Below are positions 44,601 through 54,667 of a stretch of DNA of 64,000 bases, piece after piece (the stretch's first letter is position 1; every line of letters starts with the position of its first letter). The DNA is from Cantharellus purpuraceus (lineage: Eukaryota; Basidiomycota; Agaricomycetes; Cantharellales; Hydnaceae), in assembly GCA_025174535.1 (NCBI GenBank), contig JALBUN010000001.1, positions 2,790,001 to 2,854,000 of the forward strand. The letters run 5' to 3'. The notes below the pieces were generated by a model, which had not been told where the DNA came from, did no database searches, and saw only the letters and a program-made list of their open reading frames with translations. Both the position numbers and the translations under genes were made by a program.

Positions 44601-46700
44601 CCTCTTTCTCCCAGCATTTCTTGATTGTGTGTCCATTTTTGTTGCAATTAGAACACTTTGGAGATTTGTTCATGGCTTTTGCAAGTTTCAGCCTTGTTGT
44701 GAGCAGTGTATCTTCATTTTTGATGAATTCATGTTGCTGGGACTCCTGTGCTTCAGCTTCGATGCATTGGATAATCATGGAGGGGGTGAGTGCCAACAGA
44801 GAGACCATGAGTATTTTGTGCAGGCCTTCAAACTCGCTGTCACACATCGCATGGAGTAGTAGTCCAATGGTCCATTCATCCTTGGTGGGGGGGTTGTTGC
44901 TGTATATGGCTTCTATGTAATCTCTAAGATCAGTAAGAATGGAGGAGGCAGCTGTGGCAGTGGTGAAATGCAGTGTTGGGGTATATGCAGTTCTAAACTA
45001 CTTCAAATAAGGACTATTATTTAGTAGTTTAAAGGTATTTCAAATGTTCTATTGAATGTACTTATATTTTGCTTTTTTGTGTATTTGAGCCCACAAGTGT
45101 ACACAAGGGGTCGGTTGCTGATATAATCTGTCATTCAACTCCGACGAGCACTTGCGTGCATTACATAATCATCGGAGTTCGCGCACTTCAGCCAAAAGCG
45201 GCCACAGAAGGTTCTGACACCTTCCTGGACCTTCCACAAGGTTCCCCAGCCTTCTCTTTCCTTCCAGGGGCTTCCCTAAGCACCAGGAATGTTCTCTGAT
45301 TAGTTACATAAGCTAGATAGTCCATGTATATAAAAAGGGCTGCAACAGCAGTGCAATAAATAAGATCTTTTTACCACACACACACAGCAGTGTCTACTCA
45401 AGCATTGAGTAATCACCACATAAGCATCACGCTTATATCAGCTACTCTTAGTGTATATTAACTTTGATTGACTCTTGGAGAAGCCAGAAGTTATTATATT
45501 ACAAGCGCAGCAGGCTCTAATATTAATCAAACTCGGAGAAGAGGTTAATACGGAGTAACTGATTAGTAATTAACACACTACAAGCCCACTCGGAGCAGTA
45601 ACTTGAAGTGTATTAATTGTTATTCATTGATCAAGAACCTTACACGTGTAATTGAGACTCTGAGGTTAGTCAAATTATCACGTATCGGGCTATTGGTTAT
45701 AATCAAGAATCTTGCACGTTTAATTGAGACTCTGAGGTTAGTCAGGTTAATACGTACTAGGCTATTGATTGGTCAAGAATACTGCACATTTAATTGAGAC
45801 TCTGAGGTTAGTCAGGTTAACATGTACTTTGCTATTGATCGGTTGGTTCAATTGTGGGCATTTCAATAAATCAACAACACAGTGTATTAACTCACCTCTT
45901 TGAGACGAGATTAATATCCCTTGACTGTTGATTCTATCATGGATAAACACGTACAGTGAATACACTTGTTCAGAAGGAAGTGTTCAAGTGCATATCTATC
46001 TTTTTACGTTGAAGGGATTATTGTTAGCTTTAATCCACTCAACCTGCGGTACTAAGGCACTAGGTTACTTCCCCCTTTGAAGTATCTGAACCCTTGAACG
46101 CCTGTCAATCTTTGACTTTACATTGCATCAGCAGTAAAGTGTGAACTACACGTGACAAGCATAAATCTCTATTGCTTCACTTCCGTGGCAACATTGATTG
46201 TGATTGCTCACCGGAGTATAATTTCTTAATTGGGTTCTCCGTTAAAATAGTTTCAAGCTTATTGCTAGCCTTGAAAGGTCATACATCCTCGGGCTAAACT
46301 TAGATTGTGATTAACACCACAGTTTAGGTTGAAGTTCACGGTTCCAAAACATGCAGACACATTGCATTTTGAAGAGCATTGAATTTTGAATTGATACCAC
46401 TTTGGTACGTCTTTCATTTGAGATGATTCCAGGCTTCAGAAGCAGTGGCATATTGTTCTATCTCCTGAGAAAGTGAGTCTTTGACAACCTGACATAATGC
46501 TCCAACAATTCAATTGTTCATTTCTTTCCAGTCAACCAATTTGGCTGCTTCTGTAGGGGGAACTTTCTTGTCCCCATCAACGTATGTCCATGTGCCACTT
46601 GCCCAAAGGGTCACATGACATTTCCTGGACCACTGTGGCTAAGTACCAACAGTGAGTCTACCCACAGTTTTCTCAGTAAGTCTGATGTCCATTTTGTTGG
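44600..46700 (-). pseudogene. Co2 gag, interrupted by an L1 solo LTR
   Basis: The N-terminal part (about 46693-46357) reads MDIRLTEKTVGRLTVGT and TWTYVDGDKKVPPTEAAKL, then WKEMNN, typical of copia-type gag. After the L1 LTR (44974-46351) it continues with DLRDYIEAIYSNN and, from 44847, CDSEFEGLHKILM, ending with the knuckle CSNCNKNGHTIKKC. Single stops (for example after VGT) break it. Protease follows in the same frame at 44400. Confidence 0.78.
44974..46351 (+). mobile_element. Solo LTR, family L1 (1378 bp)
   Basis: TGTTGGGGTATATG...GGTTCCAAAACA, with the target duplication TGCAG (44969-44973 and 46352-46356). It is 74 bp longer than the copy at 3986 because it holds three instead of two of the roughly 70-bp ATTGAGACTCTGAGG units (about 45600-45840). 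Removing it restores the Co2 gag. Confidence 0.93.
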
Positions 46701-46772
46701 TGAATAATCAAGTCCACATTGATATGTGAATGATATGTGCAGTAAATCTTTTGTTTTTAAACGCGTGGACCG

Positions 46773-46784
46773 GGGCCCATAACC
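46773..46784 (-). promoter_or_regulatory. Co2 primer site matching the initiator tRNA-Met anticodon arm
   Basis: The minus strand reads GGTTATGGGCCC directly after the LTR end (CAACA). The plus strand GGGCCCATAACC equals the anticodon loop region of eukaryotic initiator tRNA-Met. Drosophila copia and some fungal copia elements use a cleaved half of that tRNA as primer, and this site fits that mode. Confidence 0.72.
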
Positions 46785-46886
46785 TGTTGTAATCTGAACA
46801 GGATAATCTACAGACATAAATATAAATATGGACTGGAGAAAATGTGAACTGATGTCTCTCACCTCAGTCCATATATTGTGGATACA
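46785..46886 (-). repeat. Co2 5' LTR (about 102 bp)
   Basis: Minus strand TGTATCCACAATATATGG...CAGATTACAACA. A similar sequence in the other orientation is at about 25565-25715. The outer end at 46886 is set by the TGTATCC start only; no second LTR confirms it. Confidence 0.55.
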
Positions 46887-47391
46887 GCTGAGGATGAGTG
46901 ACCAGCCGCAGACATGTTATATACGTCTGCAGTGGCAAAAACTATTTTATGTAATGTGTAGGTGTGACAATGCATGAAACAACAGCACTGTTGGGGCATG
47001 ACACACCGTGACGGTCATTAATGTGGATAAATCACACAGCGCATGTAAGCCATAGACGCAACATAGCTTCATAGCATGATTATACACTTCTCATAAGAAT
47101 TCAATTCGGGACGACTGGGACTCCTTTGTTGCCACGCACCTGAAGGTTGAGAGTGACGCTGTCTGCTTGGTATTGATGTTAATCCCCAATTAAGAACAAA
47201 TCCTGAGTCCCGGAACCAGTGCTAAGACAGCCTTGAGCTTGATCCAAGTATATCCAGTGTTTCCGGGCGGGCCAAACTGTATTCACCCAATTCCATGCCA
47301 TCGATAGTGTAGAGCCTGCACGGATTGTAGTAATCGCAGTGTCACCGCCTGCATTCATTTGGAGTGGGCGTATACATTATGAACATGAGCT
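46887..47391. other. Unique DNA downstream of the carboxylesterase gene
   Basis: No transposon similarity within the window and normal CpG content. On the minus strand a 59-residue open frame (47358-47179) starts MNAGGDTAITTIRAGSTLSM and has WNWVNTVWPARKHWIYL. It reads like part of a real secreted protein, but I cannot place it and it has no credible gene context. The 3' untranslated region of the esterase should lie at the right edge. Confidence 0.4.
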
Positions 47392-49895
47392 CTAAGGGAA
47401 AATTCTCTGAAGATTTATTAGAGCTTCTATCCCTTCGACGCGGAAAGTATCTGGGGTGATGCTGAGCTCATTTGGATCTGTGAAGGTCAACAAAGGTGGG
47501 GCATTCGGGTCTGTTTTCCACATAGGCCAAGAAATAAGCGTCGAATTGTCATGTTTTCCTGAGACATTGTTTGGATTGAGGTGGTTGGCAAAGTTGAGGA
47601 GGGCGTCGGTTCCCTGGAAAGAAGGAACTGTGCCGGTTCCATAAAATTCTGGGATGTCACTGCCGTGGGCGGCACCGAAGAACGGTGTATTCTTTCCCCG
47701 CTTGAAGACTATACCACATCGTCAGTGACCTCTTGAAACAAGTGGAGACTATCAGAAGACGTACGGTATGCCCACGCGTCTTGTGTCTTCGACGCTGTTT
47801 GCAAGAAGAAACGCCTGAGAACATGGCGTTCCACTATGTCAATATGACTTAGTAAGATATATCGAGTCTCACCTTGGTGCTTGGAACACTTGGTCACCAC
47901 TGAAGGCAGCAATTCGCTTGAACTGAGGTCTAAAACGAAAGGCAGTTAATTGAGAACCAGCGATATTCAAGCTTATAGCCTACGAAAGCTGATTCGCGGT
48001 TCCTGTATTGAACGGACTACCCTATGTTGCCAAACGTTTAATTATTTGACTCTCCTAAAAGTGGACGTGCTCGCCTGGACTGGATCACTGGGATAGAGGC
48101 TTATGAGGGGTGCGAATTGTGCATCACTGGCTTTAGGAAAATAGTTGTTCTGGGTACGGCATTAGACCGAAGTAGCATATAATAGCAACGTGGCTAACAT
48201 GGAGGTAGTCAGTTGCCTCTTGATCCGTCCTGATTCATGGTTTGTTAGTATTCCAAAATGGAAAAACATAGACATACGTCAGATTGAGCTGCGAAAAAGA
48301 GAAAATACTGTGCCATCGTGTCCGTTTCAATATTCTTTGAAATGGCATAGGATGTCACTACTACTACGTACGTCCCCTCATCATCACAATTCCCAGTGAC
48401 GAATGGAACCTGCCATGACAATGTTGATTGTGAGAATTCCCCGTGTCATGCATTCACTACTCACCTTGGCATATGCTCCGCTGGCGATTGAATCCTGCGC
48501 ATTCTGGGTTAGCAAATCGCCATCCATACGTGGCTCCCAAGCCAACTAATTCTCATACATAAGAGCCGACACAGTGTCTTGCAAGATGAGAAACATACTA
48601 TTAAACTCATGAAGCCTGCAATATTTGGGCTTTTGTTTACTGCAGTCTGGAATACATCCAACGGTATACCCTTGAGACAGGCAAGAACGTCTGGGGAACC
48701 CGAACAGCCAGTGTCGTGAACGAGCTGGTCAAAGAACGGCTGCCCAGCAGTAATGTCCCTCAAGAAATTTGGGGAACCAGATTGCTATATATGAACGCGT
48801 TTATGCAATCGATCCACGCATCATGTGTATGGGTCTCACCATGAATGCACCTCTAAACAATCCCGCTGGGTTCCCGTGGTTGATTACCATATGGAGACCA
48901 ACGCTGATTGCCCCAGCTGATTCTCCCCAGCTTTCAATAACGTAAGTCATATTAGATTTCATCGGGGACGGAAGATGCCATACATGGTGACCTTTGTCTT
49001 GTCTCCTCCGAAACGATCGATATTGTCCTGCACCCATTCCATCGCAAAGCGCTCTTCAAGGCTTTCTTTAAGAACGCTGCATGTCTAATATAAGAAAGAA
49101 TGCCTCACGGTCTCTTAATCCAATGTTTCCTACCCCGGCGTCCCTGATCTCCCGCGAACCGCTGAAACCAAAAGCTGTGATGTGAGAGTAATCGGGTTAT
49201 ATTAGCAATTCCATCCTTGGGCATTTATGAGGCGCGTACCGTTCAAGCGATAATTAGCCGAAACATAAATGACTGGTTCACCCAATGCAATCGAACGAGC
49301 GACGACGGCCGAGCCATTAAAAGAAGATGTGTCCCCAACCTCAAACCCACCGCCATAAATCCACTTGGAGATGCAACGAGTCACTATCATTATGCAGCAG
49401 AATCAGTCGAAGCATCGTACAAATAAAACAGGAAGTTTGGTTCCCGAATGGATGTTTGATGGTTTAATGACGTTTACAAATAGACAATCCTCAGAGGTAG
49501 TAATCGCTGGGACAGGGGTTGATTTAGTTCCAAGAGCGGATGTATCATTCATAGGTGGAGCAAGGGGTGGAGTGAATTGCTGTGGACATGCTGGCCCAAA
49601 TGACGTAGCCTGCTGAACGCCCTTCTCTTTTGGTGGTGATTTAGGGAGTCCGAATCGTCTAAGTTGATGTGAAGTGTAGCTAATTAATCACTGTTTACTG
49701 ATGTCTCCACTGAAGAGCCACGTACTCGGCTTGCGCAAAGCGCATGCCCAGAAACTTATCGACACCGTTCGCAGAGGATCCTTGGAATGTCCCATACGGA
49801 AGATAGATAGTCGGGGCCAATGAGCGCTCTGTGGTAAGCGAGAGGGTGGTGTGAATGCTCAGCAAGACCGAGATAAGCACAGTTGCACGATGCAT
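47392..49895 (-). CDS. Secreted type-B carboxylesterase / lipase, 16 exons
   Basis: Spliced by reading frame and homology. Exons (minus): 49895-49726, 49658-49421, 49363-49240, 49174-49109, 49065-48984, 48930-48840, 48784-48599, 48545-48465, 48409-48372, 48307-48278, 48229-48199, 48149-48075, 48021-47984, 47929-47873, 47814-47765, 47708-47392. They sum to 1674 nt, 557 residues, no stop. Residues 1-20 are a signal peptide. WIYGGGF (137-143) forms the oxyanion hole, WGESAGA holds the nucleophile Ser231, NCDDEGT the acid Glu357 and AAHGSD His467. Spacing and length match fungal lipases of the Candida rugosa / carotenoid ester lipase type. All introns begin GT except intron 12 (GC, 48074-48022). 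It should hydrolyse ester bonds outside the cell; the substrate cannot be told. It is the only intact host gene here. Confidence 0.92.
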
Positions 49896-50403
49896 GACAG
49901 GTCTCGAGGATAAAAAGCCATGGTTCGAAGGTTATTATACCCCTGACCTCGGGTTTTGTGAAACCGGAAGAAATGGCCAACCAGTACTGATTCATACATT
50001 TCCATACTCGGAGTTGTCGACCTTTTAGGAAATGGGCGCACACAGCAGTGGATTCGAATAGCGCCCATGCGAAACTGCGTGATGAAGTAGTCGGACCAGT
50101 CGGAGGAGGCACTACCACCGCCCACTAAGATTGTCTGGCACAAAGACCTTGTTAAATCAAGACTGCGGGAAAAGCCTTGTAGTAGTGTTGCCGACAGCTC
50201 CAATCGGTTCGGCTTAAGCTGGGAACTGAGCCGTTGATTGCCAAACCAAGCCTTCCTGTCAGTTTTGGTTATTAGAGTGTATTTGTTTACCAATAATCAT
50301 TGGTTTGGCATATGCCAGGTTCACTGATAATCACTCACCACAACCGTGAGAATATTAAGCTTGACACATCTGACATGTCTAATTACCACTACATGCAGTG
50401 CCC
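49896..50403. other. 5' flank of the carboxylesterase gene
   Basis: Unique sequence without transposon matches in this window. It presumably contains the promoter, but I see no TATA box at a sensible distance upstream of 49895 on the minus strand. A 144-codon open frame (50293-49859) overlaps it; I regard that as chance. Confidence 0.5.
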
Positions 50404-50688
50404 TGTTGCATACTCCATACTTATTCTGTAATATATGCTCACCACCTTGTAGTATGTAGTTGTATAGTCATAATTAATATATGCAGCATTCCATTAAGGA
50501 ATGCTGTCTTCTTGGTAGATATATGCACCCATAGGGTGCATATGTATAGTTATTATGTAAGCCAGTGGACCCAAGTACACATGTGGGTCCACATGTAGTA
50601 GATAGAACTTAGTTAACTACCACACTGTACACACATCGCCCAACCAATATACTTGGTTGAGTTCTGTGCAATGGTGTGAACTAAGACA
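50404..50688 (+). repeat. G2 LTR right part or short solo LTR
   Basis: TGTTGCATACTCC...GAACTAAGACA. From about 50480 on it matches the G2 LTR end (35020-35171), including hairpins such as GCATTCC...GGAATGC and TATGCACCC...GGGTGCATA. The left 75 bp have no match elsewhere in the window, and no target duplication is visible. 50689-50854 to its right holds no gene that I can see. Confidence 0.6.
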
Positions 50689-51153
50689 TTTGTTCAAGAG
50701 GTGGTAGTGGGGATGGTTTCATCAACATTGAATTTATAATTAAATTAGTATGGCAAGCAGAGTCCATCTCTGCCTCTCTGAAAGTCCAGAGGACACCATG
50801 GTGAATATGCAGGAAACCAGATGTTCAGGTGCTATTGATGGCTCCAGTGCTTCCTGTAAGGGCAACGCTGATGACAAGGCTACAACAACAAGATACTCAA
50901 TAGATGAGAGCCAATAAGAGATAATGCCAGCTGGTACAGTGGATATCCTCAGTCTATACAGCTGTTTCTGATAAATACATGGGACTTACCTGGTACAGCA
51001 GATATCCTAGCTGAGGGGATCACACTGCACCAAGGCGAGTCTTCATACTAAATGATGGAGATGGATAGGAGAACCAAGATAGGGGAATAATAGGGAGGAA
51101 GGATAGGGGAAGTGATAGGGGCAATGAAATAGGGGAGATGCACCCTGACAGGC

Positions 51154-54026
51154 TGTTTTGGAACCCACAAAATTATGGTGTTAGGGCAAACTCTAAATCA
51201 CCACAATTCCGTGAATGAACAGCTGAGAAGAATATCAAATCCTACTGCAGCACAACTCCAGAAATGATTTAATGTTTGTACTTTGGTTACAATCCGTTGT
51301 ATTGGTCAATGCAGACGATACGCAGGAAGGTAATACGTTTCTTAGCAGTAGGGAATGAATAAGACTTCCAGAGTCTAGAGTTCACGGACGCTTAGGGGTC
51401 CAGATATTCAAAAAGAGGGGAATGCACTTAGAGGCTAGAGGAAGTAGGTGGATGAATCCAACCGTCCAACCAGTGGCACTCTGAAGCGGGTAACAGCAAT
51501 GTGTGAAGTAGTCTAGCAACTGCTTCACACAAGTTCAAGATCCTAATGCTCTGCAAAGGCAGTACACACTAGTTACTTAAACAAGAGCACTAATGGCAGG
51601 ACTATCGACAGACAATCTCACCCTGTAGATTCGTAGTCACGTGAGGTAGATACTACACTCACGCCCAAAGCAGGACAATCACTACTTTGAGTGCAATCAA
51701 ACACAGTTACACAACTGTAAGTGACCCTTGAACTGGACAATCAACAGTTACTGAGATATAGAGGATGACACTGTATGTCACTCTAGTCACTGTTTTGGAA
51801 CCCGCAAAATTATGGTGTTAGGGCAAACTCTAAATCACCACAATTCCGTGAATGAACAGCTGAGAAGAATATCAAACCCTGCTGCAGCACAACTCCAGAA
51901 ACAATTTAACGTTTGTACTTTGGTTACAATCCTTTGTATTGGTCAATGCAGACTATACGCAGAAAGGTAATACGTTTCTTAGCAGCAAGAAATGAATAAG
52001 ACTTCCAGAGTCTAGAGTTCACGGACACTTAGGGGTCCAGATATTCAAAAAGAGGGGAATGCACTTAGAGGCTAGAGGAAGTAGGTGGATGAATCCAACC
52101 GTCCAACCAGTGGCACTCTGAAGCGGGTAACAGCAATGTGTGAAGTAGTCTAGCAACTGCTTCACACGAGTTCAAGCTTCTAATGCTCTGCAAAGGCAGT
52201 ACACACTAGTTACTTAAACAAGAGCACTAATGGCAGGACTATCGACAGACAATCTCACCCTGTAGATTCGTAGTCACGTGAGGCAGATACTACACTCACG
52301 CCCAAAGCAGGAATATCACTACTTCAAGTGCAATCAAGTACAGTTACACAACTGTAAAAGATCCTTGAACTGGTAATCAACAGTTGCTGAGATAGAGGAT
52401 GACACTGTATGTCACTCTAGTCACACTGGTGTGCAGAAGATGGGTAGAATATGATGATATGTTATTCTTTCAGAGGCAGAATGGCCTCCTTATATATTGT
52501 ATTTACAGGGGCTGACTAATGGTTCTGGAATATTCTACCTATTAATAGATGGAAACTACTGGAAGGTTGTGGAAGGTGGAAGAAAGGGGTAGAATATTCC
52601 AAGCCAATCACAGGATCTGATCACAGCACTAACACTGATCAGGAGCTGAATAATGGTTCTGGAAAGTTCTATCTAATAATAGAGGGAAACAGCTAGAATG
52701 TTATGGAAAGGGGTAGAATATTCCAAGGCAATCACCTGATTTGATCACCCATCAGCTGATCTGATCCCTGAACTAGGCACTGATCAGGCAAAAAGAAGGG
52801 TGTCCACCCTGTTTTCTGCACTGGTTTGGACAGCCATGGATAGCCACATGTCATGTGATGATCTGCATGGAAAATAGTGCCCTGAGAGGCTGTGGTTGTT
52901 AAGTTAGAGAATATTTATTGATCAGAGACATCTGAGCTTGAATTCAGGCCAAATGCCTGGTCCAAAAGGGGAGAGGCGGCTGTGTGAAGGTTTGTGGGCG
53001 CCTATGGGTCCACAACTGTAGCACAGCAGAAATAAATGATTCTGAGCCGAGTTCTGCATGGAATATTCCCGAAAAAATATGGAAAAATAGAGAATATTTG
53101 AATAAGTCCTTTCCAGGTACAAGCATCAAATATATGCTGATATTTAGGAATGGAAAAGCAAAGAATAGCACATTGGTGCTGCATAAATGGAATTTGATAG
53201 GGAAAAGGTGGTTCCCATACAGTCACACTGATGTGCAAATGATGGGGTAGAAAATGGTTCTTTATTCAGAGGCAGAATGGGCTCCTTTTATATTGTATTT
53301 ACAGGAGCTGACTAATACTACTGGAAACTTCTACCTATTAATAGATGGAAACTACTGGAAGCTAGTGGAATATGTGAGAAGGGGGTGGAAGTTTCCTAGC
53401 CAATGAGCTGCTTGGATTTGCTCTGACTCATGGCATGAGTCATGGATGGAGTCATAGTGTGACTCAGAGCAGGAGTCATAGTATGAGTAATCACAGGAGT
53501 CATGGTATGAGTCATGGCAGGAGTCATTGCATGAGTCATTGCATGAGTCACCATTACTCAAATAACTCAGTCAATACTTCGTTTCCTGGGCTGATTGGCA
53601 CAGATATGGGTAGGCACAGCTTCTATTGAACTCTCCACTGAAAATGGAGTCAGGAGGTGCAGTGGTTGCGAAGATATTGAGCATTTACTGGCAGTGGTGA
53701 CCAGATTGAGTCGGAGATTGAAATGAGTCATGTGATTGAAAATGAGTCAGTTGTCCAGGTGACTCCGGCTGACTTTGGGGCTGCTGACATCTGCGAAGTT
53801 TTGTGGGTCCATGTGGGTCCAAAACTTCGCCCAGCAGAACAATAAGTTTGTAGACTCATTTCTGCATGGAAAATTCAAAAAAATATGAAAAAATAGAGAA
53901 TATTTGAATGGCCCTGAATCAAGAGAAAGCAGCACATATATGCTGATATTTTAAGGCCATGAAGCGAAATTGTACAGTTTCAGGACTTTAAACAAGATCT
54001 TTTAAGGGAAAACCAGTTCCCATACA
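51154..54026 (-). mobile_element. Outer L2 solo LTR in the G3 LTR
   Basis: TGTTTTGGAACC (51154) to CCAGTTCCCATACA (54026), target duplication CAGGC (51149-51153 and 54027-54031). It contains a second L2 LTR at 51791-53221. It retains a short degenerate TGAGTCA array (about 53420-53560) and the reversed TATAAAAGGAG near 53280. Without the inner copy it is about 1.44 kb. Confidence 0.92.
51791..53221 (-). mobile_element. Inner L2 solo LTR (1431 bp)
   Basis: Complete LTR inside another of its own family, with the target duplication GTCAC (51786-51790 and 53222-53226). Its U3 lacks the TGACTCA array and instead has scattered TGATCA / CTGATC motifs (52600-52790), so it represents another U3 subtype. 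Confidence 0.92.
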
Positions 54027-54096
54027 CAGGCTGTGCTGATAGGGGTGTCAAAAGAAAATACTAAAAATAGAATATGACTCATTTGAACCCTGACAT

Positions 54097-54110
54097 CACC
54101 CCCCTCTTAA
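54097..54110 (-). promoter_or_regulatory. Polypurine tract of G3
   Basis: AAGAGGGGGGTGA (minus strand) immediately precedes the TGTCAGGGTTC LTR start. The same tract is preserved at about 37605-37615. Confidence 0.75.
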
Positions 54111-54148
54111 TGCATGTCATCTCGATATGCACTATCGTCCCATCCATC

Positions 54149-54610
54149 TCAAGAGAGACACACCCTGAAGCACTCTGCAAGGTCCCTTCTCACTCTCTGC
54201 CAAAGTAGAGCCCATGATGAGTGTTGATGGTGATTCTTCTCTGCCTTGGGGTAAAGTGGGATGGTGAACTCTCTGGGGGATATGGGATCATCCATGCTGA
54301 AAACTGCTCCAAGTATCATCTCCCCTTCCTCATAGGTGACTTTACCGGCGAGCCCTTGGAAGGTGTATGGTATGTCATAGTTGCCGATGAATAGAGGGTC
54401 CCTGATGTAGTATGTCTGGCGTCTTGATGGATTACAATGCCAGAAGGGAAAATGAACTTGTGGAGGTGGAGATGGGAGGTTATAATCCTCTATGGCACGT
54501 GCAGTATCCTTTGAGTCAACTGACCAAGTGATTGATGGGTAGGAATGGAGTGAGCATAGAGGGGTGGATTCAGACTGGTAAGGCATGGTGGGTTGGGTAG
54601 TGAACGACAA
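54149..54610 (-). CDS. G3 accessory ORF between pol and 3' LTR
   Basis: Open frame of 153 residues, MSFTTQPTMPYQSESTPL at the start, on the same strand as gag-pol and after the chromodomain. It shares an ordered set of motifs with the ORF at 20359-20793 (W-S-V-D, DYN, P-rich PPPQVHF, YYIRDPLFI, IPYTF). No membrane segment or known domain is visible. The C-terminus is helical and basic (WALLWQRVRRDLAEC). It is intact although the neighbouring pol is broken. Function unknown. Confidence 0.65.
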   Translation of the reverse strand: MSFTTQPTMPYQSESTPLCSLHSYPSITWSVDSKDTARAIEDYNLPSPPPQVHFPFWHCNPSRRQTYYIRDPLFIGNYDIPYTFQGLAGKVTYEEGEMILGAVFSMDDPISPREFTIPLYPKAEKNHHQHSSWALLWQRVRRDLAECFRVCLS

Positions 54611-54667
54611 TGGTTTTACTGAGGAAGGGGAAGTGGATTCACTGGCTTATATACAGTTAGTGGAATT

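Larger units (their letters stand above)
41312..46886 (-). mobile_element. Co2: Ty1/copia element, minus strand, 3' end missing
   Basis: Right to left: a short 5' LTR (46785-46886), a tRNA-iMet-type primer site (46773-46784), gag (about 46700-44600, interrupted by an L1 solo LTR), protease, integrase, RT and RNase H. It breaks off inside RNase H at 41312, so there is no 3' LTR. Stops and frameshifts are frequent. It is not closely related to Co1: linker, LTR and protein sequence all differ. Confidence 0.88.
50855..54095 (-). repeat. 3' LTR of G3, split by an L2 LTR
   Basis: Left part 50855-51153, right part 54032-54095 (…GAACCCTGACA); the CAGGC duplication surrounds the insertion. The sequence matches 59787-60097. 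Confidence 0.88.

Noticed and set aside
46773..46784. Part of a tRNA-Met gene
   Set aside because: Only the anticodon arm matches and it abuts an LTR end, so it is a primer site and not a tRNA gene.
49859..50293. 144-codon minus-strand open frame upstream of the esterase
   Set aside because: No domain, and it overlaps the start of the esterase in another frame; probably chance in the promoter region.
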